From Roseibacillus sp. (GTDB lineage: Bacteria > Verrucomicrobiota > Verrucomicrobiia > Verrucomicrobiales > Akkermansiaceae): a stretch of DNA of 64,000 bases. Positions 17,536 to 26,869 of the stretch are shown here, piece by piece; positions within the stretch are counted from its first letter, which is position 1; the number at the start of each line of letters is the position of its first letter. Both the position numbers and the translations under genes were made by a program. The notes below the pieces were generated by a model. The model made no database searches. It had not been told where the DNA came from and saw only the letters and a program-made list of their open reading frames with translations. The stretch spans positions 33,097-97,096 of the forward strand of contig JAPKFB010000009.1 of NCBI GenBank assembly GCA_028821775.1, written 5' to 3'.

Positions 17536-19476
17536 TTAGTTATAGTTGGCCTCCTCGCTCTCGCGGGCGGATTTGGCGGCCGCGGGAGAGAGGTCCCCTT
17601 CGGGGAGCACTTTTTCGAGGAGGCGCTGGAAGCCCTCTTCGGCCATCTCGCTATCGGGATAGATTCGCTTGGCCCGGAGATACCAGGCAATGGCGGATCC
17701 CGTTTGCTGTTGTCTCCGGTTTTCGAAGTTCTTGGCGCGCTCCAGGGCGTTCACGAAGGTAGAGACCTTCGGAGTCAGGGTTTCGATCTCTCGACCAAGC
17801 TTGGGATCATCGGGAAACTCTTCGCGGAGCGTCGCTAGAGCTTCCCAGGCGGCGAAACTGTTTCCGTGGGAGGCTGCTTGAGTGGCCACCAGGATGGCAC
17901 CATCGATGCGGTGAATGTTCTTGATGATCTGGGTCAAGGTGTCTTCCCGGATCTCATCGCCCTTCACGATGGGAGCGAATTCGTACTGCCGCTTGAAGAT
18001 CTCGCGGTAGTTTTCCTCACTCCGCAGCCGGTCGAAGTCGTTGCGGGTGGTGACCAAGACGCTGCTTTTCTGAATGAGGTCCTTGAACTCCTCGAGCTTG
18101 GGGTTGGTCGGCCAGATTTCGGCGGCGGCCTTGAACTCCTGCGCGGCCTTCTCACGTTCGCCAGCGAGCAGGTAGGTCTTGGCAGTCTCCACCGAGAGAT
18201 CGCTGGCGAGGGTGTAACCCGCGATGGCGCTCTCGGCCTTGGCGGAGGGGAAATCCTTGGCAACTTTGTTCAAACGATCGACCAGCTTTTTCGCGGTGAG
18301 GTAGTTCCGGGCCTGCATGGCTCCGTAGAGATCGTAGAGGTCGCGGACGTAGAGCTGAATCCTGCGCTTTTTCTCGCGTTCCAAAGTGGCGACCGGAGCG
18401 AGATATTCTCCAATAATGTAGGCTTCCATCAGGCGTTTGGACGCAGTGTGAATTTCCTCGCGCTCGAGGAGGAAGGTGACGGCTTCGATGGCCTTGTTCA
18501 CTTCCTGGATCGCTTCATTCGCGACTGAATCAAGGGTCGAGACGGTGGGATTGACTCCCAAGCTTTCGGAAAACATCTTGGAGACATCGGAATTCTTGTC
18601 GAGATGCAGGGCAGTATCGCCGTCTTTCCAGATTTGATTGTAGAAACGGGAAGCCATGAGGACGTGCTGGTAGCGGCGCTGCATCGTCCAGAGAGCCATG
18701 TTGGCTTGATATTGGATTTTGGTCTGGAGGATCTGAACTTCGGATTGCGCGAGGTTTTTCTTCTTCATCATCTCCACTTCGGCAATGCGGCGGAGAATCT
18801 CGGCGTACTCCAACGAGTTGGCGCCCCGTCCGAGTGAGGTTGCTTTCTTGTTCTTCTGTTCAGCCCCTTGGCCAGATGAATTTGTGTCACCGGTCTTCTG
18901 ATCGCGATCATGGCGGGTCTTCCAATCCCCGTCCCGGATCCGCTCTTGCTTCTCCTCCTCCAGTCCCTCGTTGATCTTGTGGAGATTGCCGTTGTCCTTG
19001 CGAGCCAACATCGCGACGTAGACCGCCTCCGCGAGGGTCATGCAGATACGGGCATCGGCCGGGAAGGCTGCGGCTGCGGGCAAGGTTCTGAAGGCGGCCC
19101 TGATATCGGGCCCCGTTTTGCGATAGGGCGAAAGGTCAGCGAGGATTTGATCGATGTTCGCGCGGTAGTCCTTGGCGCCCTTGGAGTCTTCGGAGGGTTG
19201 ACTGAGGTACTTTTCGAAGCGGGCGCGAAGGACACGATTGTCGCCCAGCGGGATGGTCATTCCTGCCACCGTGACGGTTTCGTCTCCCGGATTGAGGAGC
19301 GGAATCTCTTCCCCGAAGGGAGACTTGGATTGGGGCTGCTGCCGATTCACGGTGGTCGTGGTGTCGGTGGGCGTTCCCTGAGTGGCTCCGGGCTGTGGTG
19401 GGGTGTAGACTTGGGCGCAGGCGGCGCTGCTCAGGGCCACAAGGAGGCCGATTCGGATCATCTTCGTCTTCATCAT
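17536..19476 (-). CDS. Large exported helical-repeat (TPR-like) protein
   Basis: 646 residues with an N-terminal signal (IGLLVALSSAACA). The remainder is almost entirely helical, with a charged segment around residues 175-225 (KTRHDRDQKTGDTNSSGQ), coiled-coil-like stretches and TPR-like repeats in the C-terminal half (LLAGEREKAAQEFKAAAEIW, then AIAWYLRAKRIYPDSEMAEE). Such proteins scaffold assemblies at the envelope, but no precise function can be given. Two genes follow the same strand upstream (19500-21787); the short membrane protein ends 24 bases before this start, suggesting an operon. Confidence 0.75.
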   Translation of the reverse strand: MMKTKMIRIGLLVALSSAACAQVYTPPQPGATQGTPTDTTTTVNRQQPQSKSPFGEEIPLLNPGDETVTVAGMTIPLGDNRVLRARFEKYLSQPSEDSKGAKDYRANIDQILADLSPYRKTGPDIRAAFRTLPAAAAFPADARICMTLAEAVYVAMLARKDNGNLHKINEGLEEEKQERIRDGDWKTRHDRDQKTGDTNSSGQGAEQKNKKATSLGRGANSLEYAEILRRIAEVEMMKKKNLAQSEVQILQTKIQYQANMALWTMQRRYQHVLMASRFYNQIWKDGDTALHLDKNSDVSKMFSESLGVNPTVSTLDSVANEAIQEVNKAIEAVTFLLEREEIHTASKRLMEAYIIGEYLAPVATLEREKKRRIQLYVRDLYDLYGAMQARNYLTAKKLVDRLNKVAKDFPSAKAESAIAGYTLASDLSVETAKTYLLAGEREKAAQEFKAAAEIWPTNPKLEEFKDLIQKSSVLVTTRNDFDRLRSEENYREIFKRQYEFAPIVKGDEIREDTLTQIIKNIHRIDGAILVATQAASHGNSFAAWEALATLREEFPDDPKLGREIETLTPKVSTFVNALERAKNFENRRQQQTGSAIAWYLRAKRIYPDSEMAEEGFQRLLEKVLPEGDLSPAAAKSARESEEANYN

Positions 19477-19499
19477 GGGGATCGGGGCTGTCGGTGAGT

Positions 19500-19898
19500 C
19501 TAAAGGCGTTTTACTCCCGTTGCAATGGGAACTCCGCCTTTACCAAAACGAATCATAAATGCGTAGGTGACGCCCCGCTCAATGTTGATGGTGGCCACAT
19601 CGTCGGGAACGATGATAAAGAGGGGCAATTTCTCGCCCTCGGAGTCGACCACGATGCTGATTCCGAGGCCGGAATCCCGGGATTCGCGCCGGTCCACCGT
19701 GCCTTCCACGGTATACTCGTTTCCGCGCAAGCTGTTGGCATTGCTATAGACCTCCTCCATGGGGAGGGTTGGGGCGTCGAAGGTCTCGCTCCGGCCCTTT
19801 CGCAGGACGAGCGCTCCTGCGAAAATGAGGAACAGAACGCCCACCGCGATTCCCACGATGGCGGTGGTGTTGAGACTGGAGCTGGCGCGGCGACCCAT
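19500..19898 (-). CDS. Membrane-anchored small protein, unknown function
   Basis: 132 residues. One membrane helix near residues 12-32 (IVGIAVGVLFLIFAGALVL), cytoplasmic N-terminus with basic residues, then a compact beta-rich domain (YTVEGTVDRRESRDSGLG, LFIIVPDDVATINIERGVTY) that resembles an OB-like fold. No catalytic motif is visible. It is located between the ABC transporter gene and the TPR-like gene, all on the minus strand with short gaps. Confidence 0.7.
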   Translation of the reverse strand: MGRRASSSLNTTAIVGIAVGVLFLIFAGALVLRKGRSETFDAPTLPMEEVYSNANSLRGNEYTVEGTVDRRESRDSGLGISIVVDSEGEKLPLFIIVPDDVATINIERGVTYAFMIRFGKGGVPIATGVKRL

Positions 19899-19942
19899 CT
19901 GGAGAAAATGCTAAGTTCGAAAATTGGATATCTAAAGGAGAA

Positions 19943-21787
19943 TCAGTCCCATTGGTGACGGGCCATTCCGATCCAGGCGGCAACGATTCCCACCAGGACG
20001 TGAGCGACCAGCATGTAGAGGCAAGTGTTGTTGGCCGAGAGGCTGGTGTCGGCCACCACATCGACGGCATTGAAGATGTTTCCTCCAAGGGCATCGACGG
20101 AGCCCGACCAAGCCCAGTAGGCGGAGATGAAGGGGCGGGTTACCGATTCGATCGATTCGGGGAGGGCGAGGATGGCGCCACTGAGTGGGAGTTGGAAACC
20201 AACAAGGTAAATCGAGAGGAGAGAAGCCTGCTCGGCAGTCCTCATGAGGGAAGAGATAGCGAGACAGATCGAGGTGATGGCTGCATTGACGAGGACCAGG
20301 AAGATCACATGGTTCACAAAGGTCCCGCGGAATTCCCAGAAGAACTCCACAAAGATGCCCATCCAGAGGGACTGCGCGAGGATGAGACAGGAAAGGAAGG
20401 TGAGCTTGCTCATCAGGTAGGCAAGGGGGCGCACTCCTCCAAACTTTTCTTTCTCCATGATCTGACGTTCACCCGCCACTTCCCGCGCGGCATTGTTGGA
20501 TCCCATCAAGGCGAGGAGGATGACTTCGAACATGATGATTCCGGAGACCGCGGAACCCACCCTGATTTGATCGTTGCGCACTTCGACCTTGGACTGCAAC
20601 TCGAGGAGCATGTTTTCCTCCGGCAAATCGGAGAGACGTTTGATGGGGTCCTTTCCCTTTTCGGAAAAGAGGGTGACCAGGACGGGGAAGCAAATCAGAA
20701 TTGCGAGTTGCAGAAAGACCTGCGCGCGATCGCGGAAGAAGATCTTCCACCGGCGGGTGAGGAGCGTGCTGAACTGGCTGAAGAGACCCGGGGCGCGAAT
20801 GGGATCCGGTTCATCGATGATCATCTCATCGCCCTCAACGTCACTTTCGGGGGTGTCATCCTTCCTGGACTTGGTCTGCCGGGCATCGCGCGGAAGTTTG
20901 ATCTTGCCGGCCGCGATTTTCTTTTGGCGGGTCCGTTCCAATTTGCGGTAGTAGGCTTCGCGGTGCTTTTGCCACGAGTCCTGCCAAGCGAGTCCGGATT
21001 GTTTCGCGAGGATGGGAAAAATTTCCTCAGTGTCATCGACCGAAAAGTAGTGGGTGAGTTGTTCGGGAGGACCGTGAAAGGCGACGCAACCTTCGTGCAG
21101 AACGAGGATGGAATCGTAGAGTTCGAGGTGGGCCAACGAGTGTGTCACCGAGACCACCATGCGCCCGTCGTGGCGGGAGAGTTCGTGGAGCAGGTGGACG
21201 ATCTCCCGTTCGGATCGCGGATCGAGACCGCTGGTGACCTCATCGCAAAGCAGGAGCTTGGGGTCGGAGACCAGTTCCATTGCGAGGCCAAGGCGTCGCT
21301 TTTGCCCCCCGGAAAGAATCTTGACCTTGCGGTCCGCGATGGGATCAAGTCCCGTCTCTTCGAGCATGCGATCGATCCTGCGATCAAGTTGCTCGAAATT
21401 TGCGCTCTTCACGCGCAGGCGGGTGGCCGTTTCGACCGCTTCGTCCACGGTCAGTTCATCGTAAGCGATGGAAAATTGCGGGACGTATCCGATTTCCCAG
21501 GGTTCGAGATCGCCTTCCTGGGAGAGGTTGCGGCCCTCCCACCAAAGAGATCCTTCGGACTCGGGGTTGAGCCCTGCGATGGTCTTGAGCAGGGTGGTTT
21601 TGCCACAGCCTGATGGGCCGACGATGGCCATGAAGTGGCCCCGGGGGACCGCGAAGGAAGCGTGGTTCACGAGATGAACCGGATCGCCATCTTTCTGGAT
21701 TGTAAAACAGATCTCCTTGAGCTCGAGCACTTGGGATTGGGATCGGTGTGGGGTTGAGAGGGGAACCGGATTCAAGCGATCCCACAA
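19943..21787 (-). CDS. ABCG-like ABC transporter, ATPase fused to permease
   Basis: 614 residues in the order ATPase then membrane domain. The ATPase shows Walker A (GPSGCGKTT), signature LSGGQKRRLGLAMEL and Walker B LLLCDEVTSGLD. After a charged linker (residues about 285-330) an ABC2-type permease follows with about six membrane helices (LILICFPVLVTLFS near its start). The N-to-C order and the QKRR signature resemble eukaryotic ABCG/White half-transporters and their bacterial relatives; the exported substrate is unknown. It would work as a dimer. The start used is TTG at 21787, and the true start is uncertain. Confidence 0.87.
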   Translation of the reverse strand: MWDRLNPVPLSTPHRSQSQVLELKEICFTIQKDGDPVHLVNHASFAVPRGHFMAIVGPSGCGKTTLLKTIAGLNPESEGSLWWEGRNLSQEGDLEPWEIGYVPQFSIAYDELTVDEAVETATRLRVKSANFEQLDRRIDRMLEETGLDPIADRKVKILSGGQKRRLGLAMELVSDPKLLLCDEVTSGLDPRSEREIVHLLHELSRHDGRMVVSVTHSLAHLELYDSILVLHEGCVAFHGPPEQLTHYFSVDDTEEIFPILAKQSGLAWQDSWQKHREAYYRKLERTRQKKIAAGKIKLPRDARQTKSRKDDTPESDVEGDEMIIDEPDPIRAPGLFSQFSTLLTRRWKIFFRDRAQVFLQLAILICFPVLVTLFSEKGKDPIKRLSDLPEENMLLELQSKVEVRNDQIRVGSAVSGIIMFEVILLALMGSNNAAREVAGERQIMEKEKFGGVRPLAYLMSKLTFLSCLILAQSLWMGIFVEFFWEFRGTFVNHVIFLVLVNAAITSICLAISSLMRTAEQASLLSIYLVGFQLPLSGAILALPESIESVTRPFISAYWAWSGSVDALGGNIFNAVDVVADTSLSANNTCLYMLVAHVLVGIVAAWIGMARHQWD

Positions 21788-21868
21788 TCAACTGGCGAGC
21801 ACATTTCTTGCCTGATGAGGGTCTACTTTCTTGAGCGATTCCGCTAATCCGTTACGCTTTGCCAAGGA

Positions 21869-23605
21869 ATGGCGAGATCACGACGGGCACGGCGAAAGAG
21901 CGGGAAGGGCAAGGCCCGACAAGGGAGTCGGGCCGGGGTGTGGATGGGAAGGGTTACCATCGCGATCATCGCCTTGGTTGGGATTACCCTCATTGGAGGA
22001 TACCTCTGGATGCAGAGCTACCTGCGGAGTGACCGCTTTCGTGAAATGGTGAACAGGAAAGTGGGTGAATCTCTCCAGGTGGAGGCGACCTTTGACAAGT
22101 TTTTGTGGGATGGCATGGAGTTGCGTGCGCCGAGCTTCAAGGCCGAGGGCGAGAACATGATTCGACGGATCGAATTGGAAGATCTCGAAACCGAAGTCCG
22201 GTTCGCGCCGCTCTTGAGAAAGCGATTAGAGACTGGGGAGGTGCACGCGCGACGGGTGCATGTCGAAATCGATGTGACCAGGGACAGTCCTCGATCTGAG
22301 GATCGTCGCAAGGAGGCCTTCAAGTTCACCACCGCGCGTCTCGACGAGATGAGTGGCGAAGTAGACTTTGGAACCTCGGCTCTGCGATGGGACGGCATCC
22401 AGGGCAACATTTCTCCAGGATACGCTCCGGGTTCCTACGATGCCACCTTGTCGCGGGGCCTCCTCCTGACGCCGCTGACCCTTTTTCCCGAGTTGGATCT
22501 GCAGGATGCGAGCTTGCGCTACGTCGATCGAGCGCTCTTTCTGAAGAGTGGAGATTGGCACGTTTTCAAATCAGGACGCCTGGCCACCGATGGTGAAATC
22601 GATTTTGGAACCGGTCAGTATGTCTTCAATGGGGACCTCGTGAACGTGCAGTGTGATGAAGTAGTTCCCGATGACTGGAGCAAACGACTGCGGGGGGAGC
22701 TGAGATCGAATTTCACGGTGGAGGGCGCAGGAAAGGAAGCGCCTCTCATCATCGGGGAGTTGGAGCTTGTTCGTGGGAATCTCACCGCCTTGCCCCTGCT
22801 CGATCGGATCGCGGCCTTCACGGCCACGGAACGCTTCCGCCGACTCGATTTTCGAATCGCCAGGCTCAAGTATCGTCAAGAGGGCGACAAGTTGGAACTC
22901 ACCGAGATCGTCATCGCCACGGAGGGCTTGCTGCGCCTGGAGGGAGATCTCACCATCGAGGATGGCCGGCTTGAGGGCTTGATTCAGCTGGGAGTCACTC
23001 CGGGAACCTTGGACAGCATTCCTGGTGCTGCAGATCGACTCTTCGTCGCGGGCAAGAATGGGATGCACTGGACGCCGGTAAGGATCACCGGGACCACAAA
23101 GTTTCCGCGTGAAGATTTGAGTGAGCGCTTGATCGCAGCCGGCTTTGAATGGATGTATGAGATGGTGGATGGCCAGCTTGTTTTCAGAGAGAGCGGCAAG
23201 GTGGCCGGAGATTTTGCGCTGGGACTATGGGAGACGGGTGGGGAGGGTGCCAAGGTGGGCATCGATCTCATTGGACAAGGAGTGGATCTGCTTAACAGGG
23301 TGCCCAATCCGGTGGGCAAGATCCGCAACGGAGTCGGAAGTCTTATTGAAGGAATTCTGGGTAATCCGCAGCGTCCGCAGGACCGAGAGATGCCTCCCCA
23401 GCCCAAGAGTCCCGGGGAGGAGCGGAAGGATCAGGAGCGCGAACCTCTCGAGGAAGAGAAAGGCGTTGAGGAAGAAACGGAGAAGGATGCCGGGAAGGAA
23501 GGCAAGGAAAAGGGCAACGACTCAGTCGACCAGCAGGAAGGGAAGTCCATCCTGGAGCGGGCGCAAAAAGCTCTCGAAAAAGAACTCGGTTTCGAGAATC
23601 CCTGA
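21869..23605 (+). CDS. AsmA/TamB-like membrane-anchored protein
   Basis: 578 residues. A basic N-terminus (about 25 residues) precedes one membrane helix (VTIAIIALVGITLIGGYLWM). The large following region has the long beta-rich character of AsmA-like proteins (VNRKVGESLQVEATFDKFLW, GELELVRGNLTALPLLDRIA, LRLEGDLTIEDGRLEGLIQL). The C-terminal 80 residues are a charged Glu/Lys-rich tail. AsmA-like proteins act in phospholipid or outer-membrane traffic between membranes; assignment here rests on overall pattern rather than a motif. It is divergent from the ABC transporter gene with an 81-base gap. Confidence 0.7.
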   Translation: MARSRRARRKSGKGKARQGSRAGVWMGRVTIAIIALVGITLIGGYLWMQSYLRSDRFREMVNRKVGESLQVEATFDKFLWDGMELRAPSFKAEGENMIRRIELEDLETEVRFAPLLRKRLETGEVHARRVHVEIDVTRDSPRSEDRRKEAFKFTTARLDEMSGEVDFGTSALRWDGIQGNISPGYAPGSYDATLSRGLLLTPLTLFPELDLQDASLRYVDRALFLKSGDWHVFKSGRLATDGEIDFGTGQYVFNGDLVNVQCDEVVPDDWSKRLRGELRSNFTVEGAGKEAPLIIGELELVRGNLTALPLLDRIAAFTATERFRRLDFRIARLKYRQEGDKLELTEIVIATEGLLRLEGDLTIEDGRLEGLIQLGVTPGTLDSIPGAADRLFVAGKNGMHWTPVRITGTTKFPREDLSERLIAAGFEWMYEMVDGQLVFRESGKVAGDFALGLWETGGEGAKVGIDLIGQGVDLLNRVPNPVGKIRNGVGSLIEGILGNPQRPQDREMPPQPKSPGEERKDQEREPLEEEKGVEEETEKDAGKEGKEKGNDSVDQQEGKSILERAQKALEKELGFENP

Positions 23606-23642
23606 GGGCCCTGCTGCTCAGGGAGCGCGTGCGGGAGGGGGA

Positions 23643-24185
23643 CTACTCGTTCACCACGAACTTGCGGCCCTTGCCGTTGATCCACGCCGTGCGCACGCTG
23701 CTGAGGAGAGCGTCCAGAGTGCCGAGGTCCTTCACGCGAAACTCGATGTTCTTCGAGTGGGTGGTGATCCCATATTGCTTGTGCACCATGTTGTTGATGT
23801 CTGCGCCGGTGCGTTGGCCCGCGCGATCCAGGAGATCCCTGCCGCGCTCCACAATCTTGCGCCCCGTGGCGAGAGTTCCGTACTGGGCGGCCGGGGTGAT
23901 CTGGTAGACGCGTAAGGTGGTATCACCGAGGGTGTCGATGGTCACCTCCGTCACGATGAGATTTCCCTCGAGGAGGTACTCGTGCTTGCTGATCGAGGTA
24001 ATCCGACTGAGGGCCACGAGGTAGCTGCCGCCGGGCATCGTGCCCTGCCAAAAGCCTTTCAGGTCGGGAGAATCCTTATAGGTCTTGTCCTCGTCCTTGC
24101 TGGTGGTGGAATTTGGATTGGCGGTATCCTGGGCCAGGGCGAGGGGCGCGAGGGCAAAGATGGCGAGAATGCTCAGTATTTTCAT
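23643..24185 (-). CDS. Exported protein, unknown function
   Basis: 180 residues from ATG 24185, which starts a good signal peptide (MKILSILAIFALAPLALAQ). A Thr/Ser/Asp-rich linker precedes a beta-rich part (GFWQGTMPGGSYLVALSRIT, LIVTEVTIDTLGDTTLRVYQ) and a helical C-terminal half. It is convergent with the AsmA-like gene and divergent from the Nudix gene. No family recognised. Confidence 0.7.
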   Translation of the reverse strand: MKILSILAIFALAPLALAQDTANPNSTTSKDEDKTYKDSPDLKGFWQGTMPGGSYLVALSRITSISKHEYLLEGNLIVTEVTIDTLGDTTLRVYQITPAAQYGTLATGRKIVERGRDLLDRAGQRTGADINNMVHKQYGITTHSKNIEFRVKDLGTLDALLSSVRTAWINGKGRKFVVNE

Positions 24186-24296
24186 GGTCTGCGAGGTGTT
24201 ACCTCGCGAGTATTGTCCCAAGCTTCGCGCTCGTCAAAGGATCGTTGCGGAAGATTGGCGGTTGAGAGTGGGCCCCGGATCCGCTTGGTTCTCAGC

Positions 24297-24776
24297 ATGC
24301 CGAGCTATCGTCCCAATGTTGCACTTCTCCTCCTCAATCGTGATGATCACCTGCTGATCTGCGAGAGGATCAAGATCGACGGGTCCTGGCAGTTTCCCCA
24401 AGGGGGGATGGATGAGGGGGAAACGCCGCTCCAGACTCTCCATCGGGAGGTGGAAGAGGAGGTCGGCCTCCCGCCGGAGTGGTACGAGGTCCTCGAATCG
24501 CGCGAGGGCTATCGCTATCTCTACCCGGAGGGCGTCAAGAAGAAGAAGAAGGGTCACTTCGATGGGCAAACACAGACCTACTTTCTCTGCCGTTTGAAGG
24601 ATGGCGCGCCGCCCATCAATGTCGATCAGAAGCCCCGCGAATTCAGCAGCCACACGTGGGTGAGTCCTGCGCAGTTTGAACTGGAGTGGCTTCCCGAGTT
24701 CAAATGGGAGGTTTACCGCAAGGTTATGCGGGACTTCTTTGGGGTCGAGCTGGTCCCGGGAGGATCCGAGAAATAG
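24297..24776 (+). CDS. Nudix hydrolase, RppH-like
   Basis: 159 residues. The Nudix box occupies residues 36-58 (GGMDEGETPLQTLHREVEEE and on to VGL) and fits GX5EX7REUXEEXGU exactly. It is preceded by RIKIDGSWQFPQ, typical of the RppH/NudH branch that removes pyrophosphate from 5' triphosphorylated RNA or hydrolyses dinucleoside polyphosphates. A lysine run (KKKKK) lies between strands and the C-terminus has the expected WLPEFK-type segment. ATG 24297 is chosen because homologs begin right there (YRPNVALLLLN). Confidence 0.88.
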   Translation: MPSYRPNVALLLLNRDDHLLICERIKIDGSWQFPQGGMDEGETPLQTLHREVEEEVGLPPEWYEVLESREGYRYLYPEGVKKKKKGHFDGQTQTYFLCRLKDGAPPINVDQKPREFSSHTWVSPAQFELEWLPEFKWEVYRKVMRDFFGVELVPGGSEK

Positions 24777-24791
24777 ATCCCCTTTCCTCCG

Positions 24792-25619
24792 TCATGGCGC
24801 CGACGGCGGCTGAGATCTCGGGATCTTCGCCAAGGTCTTGATGGCCTCGAACATTTCGGTCCAGCCCTTGTTCCAAATGTTGTTGTGCCCGGCGCCCTTG
24901 ATTTCCAGGAAGGTTTTTGGTCCACGGTGTTCGTGATAGATTCGCTGGCCTTGGCGAAAGGGGATCGCGCGATCGGAAGTGCCGTGAATGACGAGGAGAG
25001 GCGCTTCGATTTTCCTGATTCGTTTCAAGTTCTTGAACTTGTCTCCGGGGATGATCGGAAAATGGGTCAGGGTGCGATAGACGGAGAGGAAGGGCGCAAT
25101 CAAGACGACGCCATGGACCTGGTGACGCTCCGCCAACCAACAAGTTGGGCCCGTGCCCACGGACTGTCCGAGCAGGATGAGGCGGGCAGGGTCGATCTTC
25201 TGTTCCTCCACCAGGAACTGGTAAGCGCGCTCTGCGTTGCGATAACAGGAGCGCTCCCCCGGCGAGCCGGCGCTGTGGCCGTAGCCCGGGTAGTCGTAGC
25301 CGAGGACGCCCAGACCTTGCATCTGGAAGGCCTCAAAGAGTGGCTTGAGTGAACCAATGTCCTCCGCGTTGCCATGCGCCCACAGGAGAACGAACTGATT
25401 CTCCTTCGGAGGAAGGTAGAAACAAGCGACCTGCTGCTCGCCCGGATCGAGAATCTCAAGATCGGCTCCATATTCGGCATACTGCGGAGGCGGGGGCAGA
25501 AAGATGATCTTGTTGGAGAGCGAGCAGGTCATGATCGTGAGGGAGAGGTAGATCAAGCCGAGGAGTCGGGGGATCCTGTTCCAGCCCCATTTCCCAATCA
25601 TCCAGCGAGGTGGCTTCAT
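24792..25619 (-). CDS. Membrane-anchored alpha/beta hydrolase (ABHD13/17-like)
   Basis: 275 residues from the ATG at 25619. An N-terminal hydrophobic anchor (residues about 18-36) precedes the hydrolase fold. The oxyanion block AHGNAEDIGSLKPLFEAF, YDYPGYGHSAGSP and the nucleophile elbow LLGQSVGTG (Ser153), Asp216 in IHGTSDRAIP and His245 in GAGHNN give a complete triad. Relatives include depalmitoylase-like ABHD17 and bacterial esterases; the substrate here is unknown. It ends 15 bases from the convergent Nudix gene. Confidence 0.87.
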   Translation of the reverse strand: MKPPRWMIGKWGWNRIPRLLGLIYLSLTIMTCSLSNKIIFLPPPPQYAEYGADLEILDPGEQQVACFYLPPKENQFVLLWAHGNAEDIGSLKPLFEAFQMQGLGVLGYDYPGYGHSAGSPGERSCYRNAERAYQFLVEEQKIDPARLILLGQSVGTGPTCWLAERHQVHGVVLIAPFLSVYRTLTHFPIIPGDKFKNLKRIRKIEAPLLVIHGTSDRAIPFRQGQRIYHEHRGPKTFLEIKGAGHNNIWNKGWTEMFEAIKTLAKIPRSQPPSAP

Positions 25620-25668
25620 ATATTTATAACGATCCCTCCTGAAGTCTTCTAGGTGAAATAGCGAAGAT

Positions 25669-26067
25669 TTAAAACCCGGCTTGATCAGCCAGGATCTCCA
25701 CTTCGGGATCGAGATAGGCTTCATCGATGAGGTTCTGTGCCCACGGCTCGGGTGCGAAATGGCGGAGAAGGCGAAGCGCCATTGCCTGCACGATCGGGAT
25801 GTCGGACCAAATGAGCTCGGAGAGATGACGCCACTCATCCGCGCGCAGCTTGGATGGTTTGTTCAACTGGGCGAGAACGTCTTCACTCACCAGGAGACAG
25901 CGTTCGAATTCGGGATCGTCTGGGGCGGGAGGAAGCTCGTAGGTGACGAGGGGGACCCCGCTCGCCTGCGTGAGTTCACACTTTGACTTGGCGCGGCGGG
26001 CGAGATCCTTGCCGAGCAGGGAGAGAGCCTGTTTGCGTTCTTGGTTCGTGTCGTAGCCCCTGGCCAT
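25669..26067 (-). CDS. PhnA-like domain protein
   Basis: 132 residues from ATG 26067. The C-terminal half (WRHLSELIWSDIPIVQAMAL, then LLRHFAPEPWAQNLIDEAYL) matches the proteobacterial-type PhnA domain, whose members also have an N-terminal zinc-binding CxxC (CELC) segment. Here the segment reads AKSKCELTQASG, with only one of the pair, and later CLLVSED keeps one, so zinc binding is probably lost or changed. Despite the name, these proteins have no proven role in phosphonate use. The gene lies 50 bases upstream of the hydrolase gene on the same strand. Confidence 0.65.
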   Translation of the reverse strand: MARGYDTNQERKQALSLLGKDLARRAKSKCELTQASGVPLVTYELPPAPDDPEFERCLLVSEDVLAQLNKPSKLRADEWRHLSELIWSDIPIVQAMALRLLRHFAPEPWAQNLIDEAYLDPEVEILADQAGF

Positions 26068-26180
26068 GCCGGGTGCTATCCTCAGGAAGGGCGCGAGGCA
26101 AGCCGATGCTGCGATCCCATCCACGGAATTACCCGTTCATCCGGTTGCCCTCCCTCCAGTTCATGTGGTAAGTCCGGTGT

Positions 26181-26735
26181 GTGAGTTGCCGACCAGCCCC
26201 CATCACCCTCGCCCTCACCGCTCTCGCTGCGGTGATCATGTGCGTGGGATGTGCCTTGCAAACCAAACCCGGATCGTCCGCTGCGATCTCGGTGCGCAAA
26301 GCTCTCGCCAGTTCGCTCCTGGACGATCCCAAGGTGGGTCTCGCGAACTTCCATGTCAGTGGGCGTCACGACAGTGCGACCGCGATCGACAACATCCGGC
26401 ACGCCGCGGCGGGGAGACGATCCCATCGGAGTCGTTACCAACGAGCCCCGGGGGGGGCCATCTATCTCGATACCCGCATGTTGCGGACCCTGAAGATTCT
26501 TGCTCGGGAGGGATATTCCTTTCGGGTGACCGAGTTGGCGGGCGGGTCGCACAGTCCCAAGTCCGGGCACTATGGCGGCACGGCCTTCGATGTTGACTAC
26601 ATCAATGGAATCAAAGTGGGCTGGGGGAATCCCTATTTCAGGCGCTTCATGAAGAGGTGCCGACAACTCGGAGCACGGGAAACCCGCGGACCGGGAGATT
26701 CCGGACATCGTTCTCATGTGCATGTTGAATGGTGA
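26181..26735 (+). CDS. M15-type peptidoglycan peptidase-like lipoprotein
   Basis: 184 residues from a GTG. The N-terminus is a hydrophobic signal ending in a possible lipobox (CVGC, Cys24). The C-terminal half carries the M15/hedgehog-type zinc motifs: SGHYGGTAFD (His130, Asp137) and HRSHVHVEW (His181), separated by the expected distance. M15 enzymes are D,D- or L,D-peptidases trimming peptidoglycan stem peptides. A short basic stretch (AAAGRRSHRSRYQRAPGG) precedes the domain. It is divergent from the PhnA-like gene. Confidence 0.72.
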   Translation: MSCRPAPITLALTALAAVIMCVGCALQTKPGSSAAISVRKALASSLLDDPKVGLANFHVSGRHDSATAIDNIRHAAAGRRSHRSRYQRAPGGAIYLDTRMLRTLKILAREGYSFRVTELAGGSHSPKSGHYGGTAFDVDYINGIKVGWGNPYFRRFMKRCRQLGARETRGPGDSGHRSHVHVEW

Positions 26736-26869
26736 GCTGCGGCCTCAGGTCGAAAGTTCGCCAAAGTTACGATGCGGCGGTTGTTCGAAAGATCGCCAAT
26801 ATCCAGAGACCAAGTCCCACCTAAACTTCAAGATCAGGGGCCGAGGCAGGTCGTTCGCTGCGGAGGACT

